Positions 40,587-45,015 of a stretch of DNA of 45,015 nucleotides are shown here, piece by piece. A program made the position numbers and the translations under genes. Within the stretch, counting starts at the first letter, position 1; each line of letters opens with the position of its first letter. The stretch comes from Rubneribacter badeniensis (GTDB lineage Bacteria; Actinomycetota; Coriobacteriia; Coriobacteriales; Eggerthellaceae): contig NZ_PPEL01000013.1 of assembly GCF_002899695.1 (NCBI RefSeq), forward strand, positions 1 through 45,015, written 5' to 3'. Below the pieces are notes generated by a model. That model did no database searches. It was not told the origin of the DNA and saw nothing but the letters and a program-made list of their open reading frames with translations.

Positions 40587-42266
40587 TTACTCGGCTGTGT
40601 TCGCGAGGGCGTTTTGCGCCGAGATGCGGCCGAATACCAGGCATTCGGCCACGTTGCCGCCGCCTTCGTAGTAGTGGCCCCAGATGGAACCGAACTCGCC
40701 GGCTGAGTACAGGCCGGGGATGGGGTTGCCGTCGTAGTCGAGGATCTCGCCCTTGGCGCTGCGCACGGGGCCGCCGTCGGTGTTGAGGAACGACGGCGCG
40801 CACAGCTGCGCGTAGAACGGCGGGGTCTGCACCGGTACGAGCGTGCTTTCGGGACGATGGAAATACACGTCCTTGCCCTTGGCGCAGCATTCGTTCCATT
40901 GCTCCACCGTGGTCGTCAGCTCTTCGACCGGAACCTCCATGAGTGCGGCCAACTCTTCGATGGTGTCGGCGGCGTATGCGTAGCCTTTGGAGTCGGGCGT
41001 GGAGCCGTCGTCCGAAGGCGGGATGGCGCCCTGAGCCAATCCCTCGGAGTCGAACACGAACCACGCCTTCGAGGGCATGGGCAGGTGGGGCCATTCGCCG
41101 CCGAACTGCATGTGGCCGTGGCGCGAACCCACGTGTACGGTCATATCCGAGAGGTAGGGGTATTTCTCGCGCACGTTGTAGCCGTCCCAGTCCATGTAGA
41201 AGCGCCGTCCGTTGATGCCGACGGTGATGCCGAAGCCCTTGGGTGCAGGCTTGTAGATGGGTGGGTTCGTGTACGAGGTGTTCTCGAGGTCGCGTCCGGC
41301 CATCCAGAATCCGGCCACGTTGTTCATGTGCCAGAAGTCCGCGCCGAGGCGAGCGCAGATGCGATGTCCGTCGCCGGTGTTCATCGATCCGGCGGCTGGG
41401 ACGGCCGCGCCCTGACCCAGGTAGTTCTGCATCATCTCGGGATTGTGCTCGAATCCTCCCAGGCACATGATGACGCCGCGCTTGGCGCGGATGCGCTTCG
41501 GGTTTTTCTCGCCCGCGATCACGCCGGTCACGGCACCGGTTTCGGCGTCTTGCACGAGGTCGACGAGCGGCGTGCTTGTGCGGTAGTCCACGACATCGCT
41601 TCGTTGCGCGACCGCCTGCTCCAGAAACACTTGCACGTGGTTGGGCCCCTTCACCTCCACGTCCTTGCTCTTGCCGATGGCGAAGTACCCGAACGCGTAC
41701 GAGTTCTCCAGCTCATGGTACTCGGCGTTCTGCCCCTCGGGGTCGGTCGCGGGCTCGGTGATGCTCATCTCGTCTTTGTTGGCTCCCAGCTCGATGACCC
41801 AGTCGAACACCCAGCCAAGGCCCTCCGCATAGGCGTCGATCACGTCGTCGGGCGTCGTGCCGTGGGCAAGCTCTTTCAGGTACGTGGCGAAGGTGGGCAC
41901 GTCGTTCGTCCAGATGGCATCGCCTTTGCAGAACGGGCTGTTGCCACTGGGCGTGGAACCCTTCTCGATGAGCAAGCACGTTGCCCCGTTCCCTTCGGTG
42001 GCGACGGTTAGCGCGGCGGCTTGACCCGCGATGCCGCCTCCCACCACGATCACGTCGAACTCTTCGTCCCAGGTGCCTTCTGCGGTTGCGTCGACGCTCG
42101 CGTCCGAGCTGCCTGACGGGGCGCATCCGGCCAGCCCTATGGCGGCTGCGCCCGCAAGCGCGATGCCGGCGGTCTTCACGAACCCGCGGCGCGTTTGCTC
42201 CATGCCACGGTTGGAGGCGGCGCTCTGTCCGGCTTCGCTCATTCTCATGCTGTCGTTGTTGCTCAT
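40587..42266 (-). CDS. Tat-exported FAD-dependent reductase, fumarate-reductase flavoprotein family (pair 2)
   Basis: The protein has 559 residues from ATG 42266, preceded by AAGGAGG. TRRGFVKTAGIALAGAAA is a twin-arginine signal that begins about 23 residues in, and LAGC the lipobox, so the mature enzyme is membrane-anchored outside. The FAD fold is VIVVGGGIAGQAAALTVAT; further motifs are PSGNSPFCKGDAI, GVIMCLGGFEHNPEMM, GSMNTGDGHRICARLGADF and YSAGEFGSIWGHYYEGGGNV plus GRISAQNALA. In the capping domain NGRRFYMDWDGYN replaces the usual G.RF.nE, hinting at a different substrate from pair 1. Family enzymes reduce or dehydrogenate small organic acids or ketosteroid-like compounds; the substrate here is unknown. 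The regulator gene is divergent, about 150 bases away. Confidence 0.88.
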   Translation of the reverse strand: MSNNDSMRMSEAGQSAASNRGMEQTRRGFVKTAGIALAGAAAIGLAGCAPSGSSDASVDATAEGTWDEEFDVIVVGGGIAGQAAALTVATEGNGATCLLIEKGSTPSGNSPFCKGDAIWTNDVPTFATYLKELAHGTTPDDVIDAYAEGLGWVFDWVIELGANKDEMSITEPATDPEGQNAEYHELENSYAFGYFAIGKSKDVEVKGPNHVQVFLEQAVAQRSDVVDYRTSTPLVDLVQDAETGAVTGVIAGEKNPKRIRAKRGVIMCLGGFEHNPEMMQNYLGQGAAVPAAGSMNTGDGHRICARLGADFWHMNNVAGFWMAGRDLENTSYTNPPIYKPAPKGFGITVGINGRRFYMDWDGYNVREKYPYLSDMTVHVGSRHGHMQFGGEWPHLPMPSKAWFVFDSEGLAQGAIPPSDDGSTPDSKGYAYAADTIEELAALMEVPVEELTTTVEQWNECCAKGKDVYFHRPESTLVPVQTPPFYAQLCAPSFLNTDGGPVRSAKGEILDYDGNPIPGLYSAGEFGSIWGHYYEGGGNVAECLVFGRISAQNALANTAE

Positions 42267-42414
42267 GATCCCTCCTTGGTTTGTGGTGAATTGGACGACA
42301 ACGTTTCGATCATCTGCGTTTTCGTCGGTTTTGCCTATCGGCGAAAAGGGAGATTCTTGCCGATGGGGAAGCATCCCCAAAACGGATGATGTTGCGTTTG
42401 CTCTCGCCCGGTGT
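42267..42414. promoter_or_regulatory. Divergent regulatory region of pair 2
   Basis: Several dyads are present: TTTTCGTCG near 42324 with CGGCGAAAA near 42343, and TGGGGA-AGCA-TCCCCA at 42364-42379. ATCATCTGCGTTTT and AAAACGGATGAT also face each other imperfectly. These are candidate binding sites for the LuxR regulator encoded on the right. Confidence 0.4.
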
Positions 42415-42419
42415 ATGAT
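42392..42419 (+). promoter_or_regulatory. Possible promoter of LuxR regulator 2 (TTGCGT-N16-TATGAT)
   Basis: TTGCGT (42392-42397) and TATGAT (42414-42419) are 16 bases apart. The -10 overlaps the ATG triplets at 42415-42423, so if this promoter is used, translation must begin further on (TTG 42436 or later) and the G tract would lie at the very start of the mRNA. Confidence 0.4.
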
Positions 42420-43887
42420 GATGCCGCCGAAAACGTTGGAAAACGGGAAGGGGGGGGGGTCTGTTCTGGGCTCTTTAAAGCGCTACCGCGTTGCATGCTG
42501 CGTGGCTGTGGGTTGGGCCTTGCTGGCTGCTTGGGCCGACCTGTTTGGCCATTCGGCTGGATTCGCCCAGTCGTATTCGGGATTGTCCGGGCTTGGCAAT
42601 ATGCGCATTTATTGGTTGGTGGGGTTGCTGCTTCTAGCTGCCGCCATGGCGGCGTTTCCCCGCAGGTTCGAGCGTGCACGGCGCAGTTTGTTCTTCTGTC
42701 TGCCCCTCGCTGCTTCGTTCGGCACGATGGCGTTTGCGGTTGCTCCGCAGCAAGCGTTTTTTCAGCCGGAGGTGGTCGCGCTCCTGGGCATTGTGGTGGC
42801 GGGTGCCGGTTACACATGGTTTACCTGCCTGTTCTGCGGCATCTTGGCTGAGACGCAAAGCATGTCGCGCGCTATCGGCGGCATTGTGGCAAGTCTGGCG
42901 CTCAAGACCATGCTTGTTCAGGTGCTTACGGGCGTGCTTTCGGAGCCGATGCAGGTGGGGCTTGCCGTCGTGCTGCCGTTCGCCATCGCCGTGCTGGCGG
43001 GCGTGGCCGAGCGCGGCCCTTGCACGCGCATTGAGCGCGACGAGTGGAAGCCTGCATCCGATGCGTCGGCGGCGTACCGCTATGTGGTGCCGCAGATGCT
43101 TGTGGCCGCGCTGGCTGTGGCTACGACGCGCGTGCTGACGCCGCTGGGCTTCTTCGGCGATCCGCTTCACCAGTTCTCGGGCGCGATGCTCGCGGCTGCG
43201 GGCACGTTGGGCGTGGTGGCGGTGCTTGTGGCGCTTTCGCACGCAGTGCTGGTCAAGCGCGTGAAGATCCATCTCAACCGACGGTTCATACCGGCGTTTC
43301 TCGTGGTGGTCATCGCGTTTTTCGTGTCGGCTCTCACCCCTTCGTGGCAGGGGGTCGTCCCTGCGGTTTCGGAGGTGTTCGTCACGGCGGTCGAGGCGTT
43401 GACGCATGCGCTGTTCTGGACGTTGGCCGTCACTTCGATCCGTCTGAAGGGGGCGTCTCCGTTTCGTGTGGTGGGCTTGGCTGCGGGGTTCTACGACGCG
43501 GTGTCCATCGTATGGGTTGCGTGCTTTTTCGACTTGGGCGTTGCGAACAGCGGCGTTGTCCTGCTGGTTGCGCTTGTGCTGGCGGTGCTGGTCATCTGGC
43601 TGATCGATCGCGGCGGGGGAGAGGAGCGCCCCGCCGTTCCTCCCGAGTTGATCGTCGACCGTCGTGGTGAGGTAGCCGAGCGCGCCGGCTTGTCCCCGCG
43701 TGAGACGGAGGTGTTCATGATGCTCGCGCAAGGGCGTTCGCGCGCCTTCATCAGCGAGGAGCTTGTGCTATCCGAGGGCACGGTGAAAACCCATATCTCC
43801 CATATCTATGCCAAGCTGAACGTGCACGGACGCCAGGAGATGTTCGATTTACTGTTGGCCGAGGGCACTAACTCAGATCGTCGCTGA
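42415..43887 (+). CDS. Membrane-embedded LuxR-family regulator (pair 2), with a poly-G tract near its start
   Basis: The protein has 490 residues from the first of three consecutive ATG codons (MMMPPKTLENGKGGGSVLG). The GGG triplet comes from a 10-G tract at 42450-42459, which is in frame here; nine G would give a stop within about nine codons and eleven G would leave the frame. Residues 25-400 hold about twelve membrane helices (for example YWLVGLLLLAAAMAAF, VVVIAFFVSALTP, VVLLVALVLAVLVIWLI). The C-terminus is a LuxR/GerE helix-turn-helix (LSPRETEVFMMLAQGR, SRAFISEELVLSEGTVKTHI, YAKLNVHGRQEMFDLLL). It likely controls the divergent flavoprotein gene. No clear ribosome binding site precedes the ATGs; TTG 42436 is an alternative start. 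Confidence 0.88.
   Translation: MMMPPKTLENGKGGGSVLGSLKRYRVACCVAVGWALLAAWADLFGHSAGFAQSYSGLSGLGNMRIYWLVGLLLLAAAMAAFPRRFERARRSLFFCLPLAASFGTMAFAVAPQQAFFQPEVVALLGIVVAGAGYTWFTCLFCGILAETQSMSRAIGGIVASLALKTMLVQVLTGVLSEPMQVGLAVVLPFAIAVLAGVAERGPCTRIERDEWKPASDASAAYRYVVPQMLVAALAVATTRVLTPLGFFGDPLHQFSGAMLAAAGTLGVVAVLVALSHAVLVKRVKIHLNRRFIPAFLVVVIAFFVSALTPSWQGVVPAVSEVFVTAVEALTHALFWTLAVTSIRLKGASPFRVVGLAAGFYDAVSIVWVACFFDLGVANSGVVLLVALVLAVLVIWLIDRGGGEERPAVPPELIVDRRGEVAERAGLSPRETEVFMMLAQGRSRAFISEELVLSEGTVKTHISHIYAKLNVHGRQEMFDLLLAEGTNSDRR
42450..42459 (+). repeat. 10-G tract at the start of LuxR regulator 2
   Basis: Ten G read as part of Lys plus three Gly codons. The frame is open only at 10 (or 7, 13) G. If translation starts downstream instead, the tract would sit in the leader next to the ribosome binding region. 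Confidence 0.85.
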
Positions 43888-44132
43888 CGTCTCGCCGCGC
43901 CCTTTTGCGCTGCTATCCGTCGGGAGCGTTGCTGTTGTGCGCCTCTGTCTGCTCTGCGTCGCTTGCGCTCGGTTTTGGTGATCCCGTTCCCTGTCGCGCT
44001 CTCGCGCCGCTAGCTTCCCCTCCTTTCGTTCCGCGGTGCTTCTGCGGTCTTTTCTCCGAACTCTGCGTCCGTGCTGAACCGCCATCGGTGCGGGCCTGCG
44101 TTCGCCGGATGCCGAGTCGGGCCTCCTCTGAC

Positions 44133-44180
44133 CCGGCGCCTCGGAAGGCCCCCGATGGGCAGGGCCTTACGAGGCGCCGG
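44133..44180. repeat. Large GC-rich hairpin
   Basis: CCGGCGCCTCG (44133-44143) and CGAGGCGCCGG (44170-44180) are perfect complements; inside, AAGGCCC pairs with GGGCCTT. It may end transcription of regulator 2 read-through or be part of the repeat island. The stretch 43888-44132 before it holds nothing recognisable. Confidence 0.7.
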
Positions 44181-44200
44181 AGCGGGCCGTGCGCGGCGAT

Positions 44201-44373
44201 TCCGCCGTTAAACCAGGATTGACACGAACCCGCGTTCGCCGAGTCGCCCCCCGAAGCCCCCGATCGGGTGCCTCAGGGGGGCTTCCCGCTTGCCGGCTGG
44301 AACCTCCGAAGCGATGGCAGAGCCTTGCACGACGAGCCGACTTGGCCCATGCCAATCCTGGTTTAACAGCGGA
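44201..44373. repeat. 173-base unit bounded by 21-bp inverted repeats
   Basis: TCCGCCGTTAAACCAGGATT plus G (44201-44221) matches the complement of 44353-44373 at 20 of 21 positions. No gene lies between. A related sequence (TGAAACCAAGATTGACATGG) occurs again in direct orientation near 44547. The shape resembles a MITE. Confidence 0.65.
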
Positions 44374-44385
44374 GCGTCGATGCGG

Positions 44386-44505
44386 TAGCACAAAATAACG
44401 GTTAAGAACGATTTTTTGACCAGATTTGATTTCGCGACCTGGCGTTTCTCCAAAAACACCCTTCCAAGGAACAGAAAAATCGTTCTTAACCGTCATTTTG
44501 TGCTA
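44386..44505. repeat. 120-base palindrome with 31-bp arms
   Basis: The arms 44386-44416 and 44475-44505 pair at 30 of 31 positions (core AACGGTTAAGAACGATTTTT), with 58 bases between. Noncoding and AT-richer than the genome. Confidence 0.8.
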
Positions 44506-44604
44506 GATGCTTTCCGACTCTATATGAAGCCAAAATCGACATGGTATATGAAACCAAGATTGACATGGGCCAGGTCGGCCCGCCGAGCAAGGCCTCCCGT
44601 CGGG

Positions 44605-44650
44605 TGAACTGCTTCCCATTTCTTTTGTCCAAGAAATGGGAAGCAGTTCA
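44605..44650. repeat. Perfect 20-bp hairpin
   Basis: TGAACTGCTTCCCATTTCTT, loop TTGTCC, then the exact complement (44631-44650). Confidence 0.85.
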
Positions 44651-44751
44651 AGGGAACCTCCGAAGCGACCGATCGGAATAAGCTTGGTTCGGGGTTTGGC
44701 GATATGAGTTCGTGTCAATCGCGGTTTGCAGAGAGCTTCAGGATTCCGTGA

Positions 44752-44872
44752 AAGTTTTCCGTTTTTGGGAGCTAATAAAACGGAGAGGCGAGCAGCCATC
44801 GGGGGTTTCTTCTTCAAGTGCTAACACGGCGGGGGAAACAAGCTGAATATGCTCCCAAAAACGAAAAAACTT
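44752..44872. repeat. 121-base inverted repeat with about 21-bp arms
   Basis: AAGTTTTCCGTTTTTGGGAG (44752 onward, ending GC at 44772) faces GCTCCCAAAAACGAAAAAAC (44851 onward, ending TT at 44872), with one extra base in one arm. It lies 18 bases before the IS end. Confidence 0.7.
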
Positions 44873-44890
44873 GCACAAGAAACTCCCGTC

Positions 44891-45015
44891 GGGGGTGCGG
44901 ACGTTTTTCCGGACGGCCTAGGCGGCCAGCCCCAGCCGCCTCCTGCGGCCGGCTATCGTATCGTACACCTTGCGCCCTCCCTCGTCGAACGCCTTCAGCC
45001 TCCCCTCCCGGTACC
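44891..45015 (-). mobile_element. End of an IS3-like insertion sequence (right copy)
   Basis: The element begins GGGGGTGCGGAC on the plus strand, the same 12 bases that bound the left copy, followed by the transposase stop. It is the transposase-C-terminal end, in the same orientation as the left copy. Confidence 0.7.
44918..45015 (-). CDS. IS3-like transposase OrfB, C-terminal fragment (cut by window edge)
   Basis: Reading leftwards from the window edge, 31 codons end at TAG 44920-44918: YREGRLKAFDEGGRKVYDTI and then AGRRRRLGLAA. The Y..gRLK opening resembles the tail of the rve-domain (DDE) integrase-type transposase of IS3 elements, after the catalytic Glu. Only the tail is visible. Confidence 0.6.
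   Translation of the reverse strand, partial: YREGRLKAFDEGGRKVYDTIAGRRRRLGLAA

Noticed and set aside
40074-40706. Plus-strand gene downstream of hypD
   Set aside because: It reads across parS, the terminator and the end of the convergent flavoprotein gene; its Arg-rich translation shows no family features.

Overview
The window reads as chromosomal DNA of a high-GC, anaerobic gut actinobacterium of the Coriobacteriia, most likely Eggerthellaceae (an Eggerthella/Gordonibacter-like genome). The pointers are two Tat-exported FAD reductase lipoproteins, each paired with a divergent multi-pass membrane LuxR-type regulator, a hydrogenase-maturation hyp cluster, a giant sortase-type surface protein built of pilin-like domains, and actinobacterial codon use. 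The genus is inferred from gene style; no rRNA is present. Both ends of the window lie inside copies of the same IS3-like element in the same orientation (about 124 bases at each end), so the window is probably a whole assembly contig that stops at repeats.

Layout. 1-2200: IS end, repeat-bearing noncoding DNA, a small coiled-coil lipoprotein. 2.2-7.8 kb: serS, an anchored membrane protein, a protein resembling the cyanophycin-synthetase N domain, a PLP aminotransferase, ddl. 8-12 kb: a YtxH protein, a PRC-barrel protein, a TVP38/DedA membrane protein, a TM2 protein. 12.3-14.2 kb: two parS sites, a class I aldolase, a DUF4143 remnant behind two inverted repeats. 14.4-17.9 kb: LuxR membrane regulator / flavoprotein pair 1. 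18-19.6 kb: an IS110-family element. 20.2 kb: tRNA-Leu(CAA). 20.9-28.9 kb: giant adhesin. 29-35 kb: M20 dipeptidase, HCxxGKDR phosphatase, LytTR response regulator, glucose-6-phosphate isomerase. 35.2-40 kb: hypF-hypC-hypD with parS sites inside hypF and hypD and a fifth just downstream. 40.6-43.9 kb: flavoprotein / LuxR pair 2, a mirror image of pair 1. 44-45 kb: hairpin-rich noncoding island and the second IS end.

Main observations. (1) The adhesin has an 11-G tract inside its signal peptide. As assembled the frame is broken (OFF); one G fewer gives a complete signal peptide fused to a 2.6-kilo-residue LVKTG-anchored protein with a VWA head and 13 tandem isopeptide-type domains. (2) The second LuxR regulator has a 10-G tract about ten codons after its likely start, here in frame, so a regulator of an exported reductase may also be phase variable. 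Four more 10-base G/C tracts lie in upstream or intergenic regions. (3) Five perfect parS sites (TGTTTCACGTGAAACA) lie within 28 kb, which places the window in the origin-proximal ParB domain. Two are inside lineage-specific low-complexity additions to HypF and HypD, where they encode VSRET; in HypF the site abuts an 18-bp (6-residue) minisatellite of about 20 units. (4) An intergenic palindrome family (core TGTGACATTATCCCCGTC) recurs at five places. (5) The IS110 transposase appears to lack the first acidic residue of its DEDD set and ends in an added helix-turn-helix.

How the genes work together. The serS-to-ddl block is housekeeping (translation, amino-acid and wall metabolism). The YtxH/PRC/TVP38 block is a likely envelope or stress operon. 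The flavoprotein/regulator pairs are probably alternative electron-acceptor modules. hypFCD supplies part of the NiFe-hydrogenase cofactor pathway; hypA, hypB and hypE are not in the window.
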